From Microbotryomycetes sp. JL201 (taxonomy: Eukaryota; Basidiomycota; Microbotryomycetes), in NCBI GenBank assembly GCA_033819885.1, contig JAQYUZ010000014.1, forward strand, positions 62,001 through 126,000: a DNA stretch of 64,000 bases, written 5' to 3'. Positions within the stretch are counted from its first letter, which is position 1, and every line of letters starts with the position of its first letter. The position numbers and the translations under genes are program-made. This document shows, in pieces, positions 12,121 through 23,195 of this stretch. A model generated the notes under the pieces. That model was not told the origin of the DNA. It made no database searches and saw nothing but the letters and a program-made list of their open reading frames with translations.

Positions 12121-15100
12121 ATGTTCAAGACAGTCGAGCTCGCCACAAAGCCAAAGCGGGCACCACCCAAGGCGAAAGTGAGTGACGAACCAAAGCCAGC
12201 ACGTGACGAGCGCGTCAGCAGTCGCCTCGGCCCGTCCGACGTCAGCGCGCGCACTCGCCAACACCCGCGCCGCGCACACACGTGACGACTCGACGCACGA
12301 CGAAAACGGGCTGCGAGCTCGACAGGATCGTTTGCTTTTGCCCTGCAACGAGAATCGACCAGGCAGACAGCTTGCAACGAGGCCGATTAGAATTGACCGA
12401 ACGCGGCACCACATGCCCATTTGTCCACACTGCAGCCAACCAGCAACACGACAAATCCGACACATTCCGAGCTGTTAAAGTACATTCTAAGCTAACACGC
12501 TCTCCGTCCGGTCCGCCGACTCTGAACAGTACATTGACCCGATCATCCAAGCAACGTTCAACAATGATGGCTCACTGCAAGAGATTGTCAAGGCAATCTC
12601 GACCCGTCTCCGAGACACCAACACAACCGTGAGCCTGTTCACGTGATGCGCGCACGCGTGCAGACTCGTCATGCTCACCTCCCGTCTCGTCCGAATCAGG
12701 TCGTGTTCAAGGCGCTCATCGTCTGCCACCAAATCTTGCGCGCCGGCTCGCTCGAGAACACGTTTTCGTACCTTGCCTCCTCGTCCTTGCCCCAGCAGCT
12801 GATGCAGCAAGACGCGCCAAACTTGCACGCGTACGGCATGTACCTCGCTGCCCGCATAAAGTCTTATAACAACATCAAGCGAGACGTGATCAGAGACAAA
12901 TCCGACAGGAGAGCATCATCCAGACTCAGAAACCTGTCTGTTGAAAAGGGCCTGCTGAGAGAGACGCGCGAGGTGCAACGCATGATTGCAGCGCTCGTCG
13001 AGAGCAAGGTCAGACAGAGCGAACTTCGTGTCCGACCGCATCAGACGACATACGAGCTGACCGTTCGGTCAACAGTTTTACTCGGACGACGTGGATGATC
13101 AAGTCTCGATGACGGCGCTCCGGTTTCTCGTCAAAGACTTGCTCGTGCTGTTCACAGCCGTCAACGAAGGCGTGATCAATGTACTCGGTGCGGTACATCC
13201 CAGGTCGACGCCGTTCTCAACATCTGATCATACGTGGCCCTATAGAGCACTATTTCGAAATGTCACACGTGGACGCAACGACGGCACTCAAGATCTACAA
13301 GACTTTTTGTCGCGACACTGAAAAAGTTGTCGCGTATCTCGGTATCGCCAAGAAGCTACAGAACGTGACCAACATACCAATTCCAAACCTGAAGCATGTG
13401 AGCACCTACGTTCTTCGCCTTTAGACACTCGGTGACCCTCTCGACACCCACTCTCAGGCACCCGTCTCGCTCGCCAAATCTCTCGAAGAGTATCTTAATG
13501 ACCCGAACTTTGAAAAGAACCGAGAAGAATATCAGGAGAACAAGCGGATAGCCGATGGACTTCCACCGAAGGGTGATTCAAGCAATCGGAATGACCCTGT
13601 CCGGCTACTGCTGACAGTATACTTGCTACAGCCCGAAAAGAATCAGAGACCAAGTCACAAGAAACGACGACAGGCGGAACGGCTTCTTTGGTCAATGCCA
13701 ACGGTAACAGACAGGCTCCTCAATCGTTCACCGATTTCTTCGAGTCGATCGAGCAGTCGCAAACGAGCATGTTTGACCCCTCTACAAACGCGCCGACATT
13801 GTCGTACTTTCATCAGCAAGCGGCCTTCAACCCATTCTTGCCCGGACAAACGACCGGCCTTCCAATGGTCCCCCAAATCACAGGCATGCCGTCGTTTCCA
13901 GGACAGCCGAGTCCTTTTGGTCCGTTTCCAATCATGTCGCAACCGACGGGCTTCATGCCTCCGGTGTCGATGCCTGGTCCGAGTCCATTCCTGCAACCGC
14001 AGATGACGGGGACAGTTAATCCGTTCAGACAAAGCATGATGATGACGGGGATGCAACCGCCTTCGGCATCGCCGTTCAGCGTGCCTCCGATGCCTTCCGT
14101 GCCGCAACAGGCCTCGGGTGTATCAGTCGGCGGACCGTTCGGCCAAGGATCAGCGCCGATGCAGACCCAGCCGACAGGCGCATTTGCGAGCGCTCATCCC
14201 GGTTCTCCTTTTGCTCCACCGCAGCAGCAACTGAATGGGTCTAGTTCTGCGCCAATCGGTCAACATAGTGCCTCGCCATTCAGTACCGGCGTGAGCTCTG
14301 CCTTCGCGCCTCCTGGGCGAGTCACGTCCCCCTCGAACGCGTCTGTCCCACCTTCCACAGCTCCGGCCATGTCGGCACCGTTCTCTCAGCCTGCTACGAC
14401 CTCTGCGACTCAGTCTTTGGTCCCTCAAAAAACCGGCGCACGAAATCCATTCGCGCCCGCTCCCGGAACAGTATTGCCTCATACTGTGCCAGAGCAGCCG
14501 AAAGCTCCCTCTATGAACGCATTGGCGCAGCAAGCTTTCGGCCAACAACAACAACAGATGCAGGAGCAACAAGCTCAACAACAGCAACAGGCATCGCAGG
14601 ATCACTTTTCGTCAATCTTTGCGAGATCCGACGCGAACCAAGCTGCTCAGCCGCTTACTCAGACTAAGACGGGCATGATGGGTAACATTGCTAGCGAGTT
14701 TGCGCTCGGTTCAGGCACGAGCTCGTCAGCCCCGTCTGGATCCGTCTCTGCTGGCGGACCTGCCCAATCGCAGACCAGCTTGGGACCTTTCGGGCAGTCT
14801 ACTCCTTCACAGCCCGATATATCCCATCACTTTTCTAACCTTTCAATCTCGACAAATCCGTCCGGACCCTCGACAAATCCGTCCGGACCTTTCCCTTTCA
14901 GTTCTGCTCTTCTAGGAGGATCGACGAGTGGTGTCTCATCGCCGCTCACTCCTCAAAGAACAGGGTTTGCAGGCTCAAGCGTCAAGCCTTTCCAGCCTAC
15001 ATCGGACTTTGGTGCAAAGTTGGCCGGTGAATTCGACTCGAGCGACCTCGGCTCATCATCTGCGTTTGGTAACTCAGGCAGTCACGGATTTGGCCAACAA

Positions 15101-15535
15101 TTGTCGACAACATTCAACTCGTCATCAGCTGTTGCGAGCGGCGGCAGCACGACAGCTTCAGCCGGCAACGTTGCAGGATTCAATCCTTTCCGAGCTACGT
15201 CACCTACTCAACCCTTTTCGTCTCAAACACATCAACAACAACAACAACAAACGATGCCACCTCAACAAGTTCCGATGAGAACCGGTACCGTCTTGCCTCC
15301 GCTCAATGCCAGGCTTGGAGGCGGCACAAGATCAATGACGCCCGGATCGACCATTCAAAATATACAGTTCGGCGATGGGCCTAGTTCATCAGTGGTAGGT
15401 CCCAACACGAACTTTGGCCCCTCTACGACGAACCATGCTGGAGCGTCAAGCTCAGGAAATGGAATGGCGGGCTGGGCGACTTTTGGAGGACCGTCAAACA
15501 CGAATGATAATGCGAAATCAGCTAGTTTGATTTAG
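12121..15535 (+). CDS. Clathrin assembly protein AP180/CALM (ANTH domain)
   Basis: AP180 proteins link PIP2 membranes to clathrin during endocytosis. Exon 1 (12121-12177) encodes MFKTVELATKPKRAPPKAK; splicing over a 352 bp intron gives YIDPIIQATFNNDGSLQEIV, matching the ANTH start with its basic lipid-binding patch. Further exons give VVFKALIVCHQILRAGSLEN, NLHAYGMYLAARIKSYNNIK, and EHYFEMSHVDATTALKIYK, ending the ANTH at LEEYLNDPNFEKNREEY. The long last exon is a disordered Gln/Ser/Pro/Gly tail with at least four NPF motifs (FNPFLPGQ, VNPFRQS, RNPFAPA, FNPFRAT), which bind EH-domain proteins such as Ede1/Pan1. The protein ends ASLI. About eight introns precede the last exon. Length near 890 residues is long but normal for basidiomycetes. 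Confidence 0.93.
12178..12529 (+). other. Long first intron of the AP180 gene
   Basis: The donor GTGAGT follows codon 19 and the acceptor CTGAACAG precedes YIDPIIQ, so the intron is 352 bp, three to six times longer than most others here. It holds two copies of ACGTGACGA (about 12201 and 12285), each containing the CACGTG core. I find no C/D or H/ACA snoRNA boxes in it. Confidence 0.7.
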
Positions 15536-16244
15536 ACCACAACTGTCTTGATTTGCAAGTATATTCGATCCGTATTTTAATGAGCAAACGGCACACAGCA
15601 TCACCTTTGTGAATGCTTTTTCCTTTTTTTTTCTGTTTACTCTGAACGGCGAGCAGTGACTTCGTCAAGTCGATCTTGCGAGGAATCGAATATTCGTTGC
15701 TGTTCAGAAGAAATGTGTTTGCGGTGCCATCTTCTCGCTTTCTCTATCGCTTTACTGCAAAACATTGATCGCGGCCCATGAATCTTTCAGCGAAACCAGA
15801 ATGGCAGGTTGGTACGAGTGAGACTGACACGAGGTCGAGCATGGGTCTGATGCATAAAGCGAAAGCCAAGATAGTTGTAAAAGATAGAGCTTGCTCCTAC
15901 GATTGTGTGTGATCAGTCAGATTCGGCTGCTTTGCGACCCAAAAAGGGGTTAAAGCGAAGCAGAAGCATTACGTCGGTTGAGAGCAGAGACGATTCAGGA
16001 GACGCCGCTTGGCTGTAAGCCGTCCAAAGCAAAATCTGCCTGTTACTTGTCAAAGGGGAGTCAGACAAGACCGCATCACATGACCATACACGAGCTGACC
16101 ATAGAGAGAAAACGAGCAATGAGATTGTTCCAGGCACGATGCACTTTTGAAGTCGGGTTCCTTGACGTGAATAGATGAATGGCTTCATAGATCTGTTCCA
16201 ATGAAAGTTTCAGGCCTTCTGAGAATTTGGACCGATAGGTCTGC
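15536..16244. other. Intergenic region between convergent AP180 and the membrane-protein gene
   Basis: About 709 bp lie between the AP180 stop and the inferred stop of the opposite gene. It includes a T-rich stretch near 15609-15640. A 91-codon open frame on the minus strand (15913-16188) has one hydrophobic segment but no family match and no clear start context, so I do not call it. It may be 3' untranslated sequence. Confidence 0.4.
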
Positions 16245-18229
16245 TCACGTGTGAGACAGCCAGTGATTGTAGAAGCTGTGCTTGCAAAAGTCAGCCATGT
16301 GATCGTGCCAGCAGGGAGGGCGACTTTGGCATCCGACTCGCTTTGCCACGAACAACGAAAACACGATCAAGCCAATCGCCAGCAGAGTAATGTTTGCCGC
16401 CAAGAGTAACGTTGTGCCAGTCGGATCTTGGCAGTTTGTTTGACTGAAATGAAATAACCTGGTGCCACCAACATCGACGACATAGACTTTACCGACCGAC
16501 CCCGGTGGTCAGCCCTTCAGCTTGACCACCTGCTTCGGAACTCACGAAATGTACCGACCCATATGACCCATAGCGCCAAGAAGCTCGCAATATATCCTCT
16601 CCGTCGCCAGGCTTGGTCGTGAACGAGTCCTCGCACCAATTCTTCTTGCTCCTCGGTAAGTTGGAACTTTCCACTTTTCGATTTGCGGCCCGGATGTACT
16701 TTTGTCAGCTTTCGCCGCGGCTTATGATTCTGCCTCAAAAGCGGGGACGACGCTGAATGGGTCCCGCTGCCCGACCGACTCGGATGATCGTGAGGTCCAA
16801 ATTCTGGTGTATCTGGCCATTTAAATAAAGAACGTCTCTGAATCGGTAGACTGAGATCTGCGTCTGGTCCGAATGAGATCCTCAATAGACTATTGTCAGG
16901 CTGAGAACTCGGACGCAAGGTAGAACTTGGGGTGACTGTTGTCGAAGCAGAGTGAGCAATGTCCAAGGCTGCCTCCGACTCGTCAGATTCATATCTGGAG
17001 GTTTGCGTTCTGCTCGAAAGTCTGCTGTCTCGCTGATTACTGGGCTGAGACAGCTGTAATAAAGTTAGACTCCTCGTGCGCCGAGAGCGACAGGAAACTT
17101 ACCGCCAGCATTGGCTGCCCGAGGCTGAACACCTGGTCAGAACTTGAAGCTCCACTGGTGCCCTTTTCAACGTCGCTAGACCGCCGTCGCGTAGCATGCC
17201 AAGTTTTGACACTTTCTTGATTCAATCGCGCGATCACGGCCGCAACTGACAAGGGTCGAGGAACGTCTTCTTGAATATGTGAATGGATCGGAGGGTCTGA
17301 ATGAGTCAAAGATGATTGCTTGACCCTCTGCCTTTTCCTGACTCGAGCAATGTAGAGCACATGTCACTGTTATGGCTCTCAGGAGCCTGACGACAGGTTC
17401 AAACGAGCTTGCCTGAAGTGTCGCACTGCAGGGACCAGCACCTCATTCGGCTTTGCATAGTGTCTGCCGTCTGTCCGGATCTGGTCGGCGAGTGGACGAG
17501 GGACACTAGCGGCGCACTCACACATGAGCGCGTTCGGCGTCAACGCCACAGCACTGAGAGGCGCCAAGAAGCCTAAAGATCCTAGCAAAGCGTAATACGC
17601 ATGGACTGTAATGGTCGTCCTCGTCAGTGTGCTCAAATACAGATTGTCAGGATACTGACACTTGGAGAATAGATTGCCTCTGATACCCGCTTGAAGTACG
17701 GCAAGAAGATAAGCCAGCGCCTGTGCCAATATCGTCACCTTCAGGGTTGTAACGTAAGCTTGATTGCCTTCTTTGTTGTCCCAAGCAACATTCACAAAGT
17801 TGAATGGTGCTTCTTGTCTGTGACGATGACTACTTAGCACTCAAATTGCTCGACGCCATGTGATACCGCTAAGGCGTGCATGAGCTCACCCATCGAAGAC
17901 AACAACTGCTGTCGCGAAGAACACAACGGCTAAAGGACAAAGTACGGTCTGCCATTCGAGCCAGTCAACCGATTAATTTGACCCACCTGTCAATCCAGCT
18001 CTTGATCCGACAGTGGCCAGCTGGTTCGGACAGACGCCACAGCAGGTTCCGCTGACAGATGATGTGATTTCAGACTTACACCGCACAAGGTTACGGCCTG
18101 CGAGCTCACCTCTTGCGGACACACCACTCCTGCCAATCGCGAGACTTTTGACGTCAGCAGTCGTGCTTGCGCACGTGCGCATCCAGCTTGTACTTTAGCG
18201 CACCTGAACGTCATGCAAGCTCTTGCCAA
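16245..18229 (-). CDS. Multipass membrane protein of unknown function
   Basis: I do not recognise a named family. Several exons on the minus strand carry clear membrane segments: PLAVVFFATAVVVFDG, then VTILAQALAYLLAVLQAGI, ITVHAYYALLGSLGFLAPLS, YIASFLALWVIWVGTF, and TTLLLAANITLLAIGLIVFS. Upstream is a Cys-rich element TCCGVCPNQLATVGSRAGLTG. A Cys-rich CPN motif before the first helix recalls a widespread uncharacterised fungal multipass family, a resemblance from memory only. Between helices 3 and 4 is a Ser/Arg-rich cytoplasmic loop. The last frame ends SFYNHWLSHT at a TGA at 16245-16247. The splice joins and the start are not resolved, so both ends are approximate. Confidence 0.55.
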
Positions 18230-18955
18230 ACTGGGGGCATTTCTCTGCGAAATGAGCTAACCCCATGTCCTCAGCATCGAAGGGTCGATTAGAATGCTTG
18301 CCCTTTCTGCGAGGTGCAGTCATTCAAGTCGATTCCAGTGCCCGGCTCGTCGGCATTTGCGCCACTTCCATGGTTTGACAAGTCCGAGGAGATGCGCAGC
18401 AGACTCCTGTGGAAGAGTGGCGAATTGGCGCACGTGTGCTAGACTATGTCGGCGATGCAGACTGAAATGCTTGTCGGGCAGGAATCATCCGTGAAATATG
18501 CATCAAGAATCCCAAATAGACGCTTTGGGCTCCGGATGAAGTTTAGGTCACGTGATGCCGCCCCACGTCGTTTCGGCGCTCGCGATGCTCTCGCGTTTTG
18601 ACTGCTAGTCTTCCCCCAAGTTTGATCGCCAACTGTGTTGCGATAAGGATACTCGCTTAGGTGAGCTAGTCAGATAACATTGGCTCTGGTCTCACACACC
18701 ATACGCCTTTGCGCTAGCCGGTTCGCCGGTTCGGTGGCACCAATCTGCTTTTCGCTCCATTCAGACGGAATCGAGCAGAAGACGAGTCCAAAGGATACGG
18801 AACCTGATTCTTGATTGGAGACAAAGCATTAAGCTGACCCACCAGGCTATCGATCATCGCCAATGCTTGCAGTCGCGTCGTGCATTGTTCATCGACAAGC
18901 AATATGAGCATGAAAACGCCAGCTGATTCAAGTGAGGTCAGCTCCAAAATAGTCT
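18230..18955. promoter_or_regulatory. Divergent intergenic region upstream of the membrane-protein and RGG-tail genes
   Basis: About 725 bp separate two diverging genes. It holds a GGTCACGTGATGCC E-box around 18547-18560. The minus-strand open frame ending near 18714 has no recognisable protein features. I see no repeat or RNA gene. Confidence 0.4.
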
Positions 18956-21401
18956 TTGTTTTCCTCATGTCACAACCTGATCAAAAGTGTGATGCAGGCC
19001 ATCGGAACAGCGCCAGCGAGCCCGACTCTGAACGAATCGACATCAGAGATTGATGCGAGCAGCGGGTCCATTATCGCTCATGAAACACCAGAGGCTGTGC
19101 GCACGACTGATGCCGCACGCATCTCGGACGTACCGGAGTCGATCCTGGACACAGGCGTAGGCGGTTATCCATCAGCCGGTGGCAAATCGTCGCATGAAAT
19201 AGGTTCAGGCGCGGATCCGGCCTCGCGCGATTCAGAGAATGGAGAACCATCTCTGCCGAGTCCGTGTTCAGGAGCGCGAACTAAGCCAGACTTCTCGCAC
19301 CGAAAGTCATCTGGAAGCACACGAGGCCGAGGTTTAACAACGCCCTCAAAGTCGAGGTCCCGGGGCAAATCGCCAGTTACAGAAAGCCGACGCTCCACTT
19401 CAACGCCGATCGACGACAACGCACCGATGAAACCGCCGGAAGAGTCGTACTCTCCCGCGGTTCTCGATCCGAGCGCGAGCTCGTTCGAGCCTCAGGCGGA
19501 CGTTCCGGACAGGATCCTTCAAGGCATGAGTCTCATCGACATTCTCAAGCAAGGTAAAGGCGAGTTCGGCGAGCTCACCAAAGAAGCTCGTCAGGCGCTT
19601 TTCAGGCTGGGTCTCAAATCAATTCCTGCGATGCACGGACCTTTGACGCTGCCATACGCCCGCTGCCCTTCTGGGATTGATGCATTCGTGTTCTCCATCG
19701 ACAGGGACGAGGACCCATACACTGCGAGTCTAGCACCTGTTGATATGAACAGCATTATTTTTCTGATCCTTTCATGCTCGCAGTTTCTGATGACTGAGGA
19801 GCAAGCCGGACAGCCAAGGCAAACCTACCGCGTCAACAAAGTGCCTCTGCCCGGCAACGCACGCTACGCCAATGCCGCCACTGCTCGTAATCACCGAGTC
19901 GTCTCTGCTCCAGCAGCGATTCACCATCCGTCGCCCACCCACATGATCCCTGTCATGCCGGTACCAATCGTTGCGCCACCTCTGGCGCAGTCTTTCGCTG
20001 CACCAAACTCTCACCATCAAGCCGCATCCTCAAACTCAGATCGCCGCAGAAGGTCGAGCAGGACGCGCGCAAAGAAGAATAAAGATGCGATTGATCTGAT
20101 GATTGAGGAAGCCGAACAGAAGCATTCACGCATCCCGACACACCTGTTTAGCTCGCCACCGCTGCAATACGCGATGCCAGCGCCTTCCCTACAAGACGCC
20201 ATCTTGCGCGCAAGTCAATGGCCATCGGCCTCCTCATTGGGCAATTCGAGCAGCTTGGGTGTCTTGGATGTTCCGAGCTTGCCCGTGTCACTGTCAGCCG
20301 CCTTCTACCCTTTGCCACCGGTTTCTCAGTCGCTACTTTCTGGTTCGACGGTTCCAACCAAAACTACAAGTTTCACATTCCCCCAACATGTCTTCCAGGC
20401 GAACACGCCCGTCCTAGATTCGTACGCTGCAACAGCACAACATCCGTATGATTTGAACACGATCGGGGAACCCGACTTTAGCCACACGCACACCGCTGCT
20501 GATCTCGACTCATTGACCTACCAACCGCTGTACCAGGTTTTGAGTCCATCCGTTCCCGCCCTGCCTCAGACAAGCAAGGCCAAAGCTCATTCACGTGGCC
20601 CTTCGCTTCGCATCAGCGACGCTTCGAATTCCTTGGCAGGCCAAACTATCGAGAGACGCCGTTCAGCGGCCCCAATTGTGCCAATACTCGGTTCGACCAG
20701 CCTTGCACAGCTATCACCAGTCAGTAGCATTGGGTGGAGAGCTGCTTGCAAGAGGCTAACCTTTCCTTCGGTTGAAGAATCTCGTCCCACGCGCCAGGCG
20801 CTCTTCGTTCTCGTCTGCCCCATTCACTCAGTCGTTCGCTGAAGGCTTGCATCCTCAGACCTCTCTGATCTTGCCTCCTACGCCTACGACTCCCTTGCTT
20901 GCCGTCACACCCGCCGCTGAAAACACGCCACCCCTTCGAGAATGCTCACCTGCAAGATTTCAATCACGTCGCACACGCTCGCCGAATCAAGGAGAGTCCA
21001 ACGATGCAAGCGAAATGTTGGCTCCCGATCTCGCCATCAAACTGTCAGACCCACCCGCCGTTCGTTCTCGACAAAATCACAGTCGTCAAGCATCTGACAC
21101 CTCGGCGACGAGTTTCCACGCCAATTCTAGTCGTACGTCACGTACAAAGCAACAAGTCGTCAACGTTCCAGAGTCGATGGGTCGATCATACACTGCGGGA
21201 AGGTCAAAGAGCAAGAGTCCAATGCGCGAAATCGTACATGACAATCAGCAGAACCTGAGCGTCGCCAGTTCGATCATGAGGGAACCCGCCGGTGTTAAAA
21301 CTTCCCGCGGACGCGGTCAAGGTCAACGTCGTCCATTGCGTGGACGTGAACGCGGACGTGGACATGGCGCTGATCGCCGCAAATCTGTCAACGAGACTTG
21401 A
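18956..21401 (+). CDS. Unknown Ser/Pro-rich protein with a short conserved block and RGG-type tail
   Basis: I do not recognise this gene. The start is at 18956 (MFSSCHNLIKSVMQAIG) or the in-frame ATG at 18992. After about 170 low-complexity residues comes the only compact part: RILQGMSLIDILKQGKGEFG followed by LTKEARQALFRLGLKSIPAM and an ARCPSGIDAFVFSIDRDED segment. It looks like a small folded unit. The rest is rich in Ser, Pro, His and Ala, with a basic cluster SDRRRRSSRTRAKKNK. A short intron around 20721-20775 moves the frame and leads to the C-terminus, which ends in Arg/Gly repeats (RGRGQGQRRPLRGRERGRGH), typical of RNA-binding tails. RNA-related or nuclear roles are therefore possible, but this is inference. 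Confidence 0.65.
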
Positions 21402-21543
21402 TCGGTTGACTCGGACAGGTACGTATATTGGTCTTCTTTGAGTTTTGCAGTCTCCTTTCAATTTTTGCCTTTCGTCGCTTGGTTCAACATTCAACATTCG
21501 ATATCATTTCAGTATGCTTTTTGTGCAATCAAACTTCCTCTGA

Positions 21544-21559
21544 TTTTTTTTTTGGGGGG
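21544..21559. repeat. T10-G6 homopolymer junction
   Basis: Ten T are followed directly by six G in the 190 bp gap between two convergent genes. It is likely in 3' untranslated or terminator sequence. Such junctions are also prone to sequencing error. Confidence 0.6.
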
Positions 21560-21591
21560 TAGGGGCGGTCCAATGCGTTGCCAACTGCCGC

Positions 21592-23141
21592 TTACTCGCG
21601 TTTGCGGTTGTAGGTTGGCGGGGGCTGAGGCTTGTTGCCCAAGATATCTTCAATCTCTTTCATGATGTCGTCCGTCATTTTGGGCACAACGTCCAGAGCC
21701 TTCAAGTTTTCCTCAAGTTGGTGAGGTTTTGTGGCGCCGAGCAAGACAGTCGACACGTGAGGGTTCTTCATGGTCCAAGCGATCGCCAACGACGCCCTAT
21801 CTGTGCCCAACTTGTCTGCGACAGCTTTAAGTTTTCTGACTTTTTCGAGCTTGGCTTTGCCAGCTTCACTCTCAAGTTCTTTGACCGTGTTGGCAAAGAA
21901 TTCCTTGTTGGTGTTGAAGCGGGAATCTTCAGGAATACCGTTGTCGTACTTGCCTACAGAAAGAGCCGTCAGCTACGCTGCCTCGCATCATGGGCCACTA
22001 TGCAACTGACCGGTCAAAAGTCCAGATTCGAGAGGAGACCAGATCGTCGAGCCCATGCCAGCGGAGAACAAGTCGCGGTATTCATTCTCGAATCGCTCAC
22101 GATGGAGCATCGAGTAGTGTGCTTGTTCAGCGCATGGACCGACGAGTCCAAGACGCTTGGCAACCTCCTTAGCCTGTAAAGCGATTTTTCAGATCTCTTA
22201 ATCGAGCAGCGCTGCTTTCAGCCACTACAACGAACCTCGGTAATCTGAGCTGCTGACCATTCGCTCGTTCCCCAGTAGAATGCGAGTCCCTGATCAACTG
22301 ATGTATCGGATCGCATCTATGTCAGTATTTATCGTACCGGATTCACCGCAGGTCTCAGGCATGCTATTGTCAGACCGCCAATCTGGCGATTTGCGCGCAA
22401 ACATTTATGCCTTGCTGACAAAGACCCTTGCATTGCAGGACGTGAGACTCACTGAGGTGATTAAAGCCACGGACAATCTCCTCCATCGGAGTGGCGGCGT
22501 CGTGGCGATGGGCAAACACGACGTCGACGTGGTCGAGCTCGAGGCGCTTCAGGGACGCGCGCATACCCTCGACCAGATGCTTGCGCGACAAGCCGTTTTG
22601 GTTTGGGTGCTTCTTGCCGGTACCGAAGAACCTACGTTATCGTCGCGCGTTCCATCAGGGCAGGAAAACAGTAGAACAGACGGGAATGACTGTCAGTGTC
22701 TATTGGGGCCCGAAAAGGAGCACTTGAAGAAAGTGCGTACAGCTCTGCGAAACAAGAGTCAGATTGGCTCATTTGCTGCGCAAGTTTTACACCGGTCGAC
22801 TCACTCGTGATGACGACGATATCATCGCGGTTCCATCCGAGCTCTTTGATGGCCTTGCCCAGAGCTTTCTCACATTCTCCGTTCGCGTAGCTGTCGTGGC
22901 AATGTTAGCTTTGTGGGTCCCGGCTGCGGAGCTCGCCTACTGACATTTCGGCCGTGTCGAATGTGTTGATACCCGAGTTGAACGCAAGCTCAAAGATCTT
23001 GGTGGCAGGATCGTCTTTGACGGTGCCGCCGAGCGTCAACCAGTTGCCCAACGAGAGAGCAGACACCTTGAGACCGGTGTCGCCCAGGTTCTGCACGAAC
23101 AAGGTCTCAGCGGTGAAATCCGGTCGACTTGGCAGCTGCAT
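21592..23141 (-). CDS. Aldo-keto reductase, voltage-gated K+ channel beta-subunit type
   Basis: Kv-beta-like aldo-keto reductases bind NADPH and reduce carbonyl substrates. The start [20 protein letters not shown] leads into [18 protein letters not shown] and [12 protein letters not shown], the classic N-terminal strand and the catalytic Asp region. Further exons give [20 protein letters not shown] and [20 protein letters not shown], diagnostic of the Kv-beta branch. The C-terminus has [20 protein letters not shown] followed by [14 protein letters not shown] and [17 protein letters not shown]; Kv-beta ends similarly at ILGNKPYSKKDY. At least five introns are present. An upstream in-frame ATG at 23195 would add 18 residues. 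Fungi lack a matching Shaker channel, so a metabolic role is likely. Confidence 0.92.
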
Positions 23142-23195
23142 TCGAGTACCTTGAAGATCATGTTCTAGATTTGAGGACGGCAGAAGAGGCGACAA

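Noticed and set aside
14853-14890. Short direct repeat TCGACAAATCCGTCCGGACC x2 in AP180
   Set aside because: It encodes a small STNPSGP duplication in a disordered tail, which is ordinary for such regions.
15913-16188. 91-codon minus-strand frame with one hydrophobic stretch
   Set aside because: It lies after the likely stop of the membrane-protein gene and has no clear start, partner exon or homology.
22280-22810. 176-codon plus-strand frame
   Set aside because: It is the antisense shadow of the aldo-keto reductase exons ([16 protein letters not shown] lies opposite) and has no family features.
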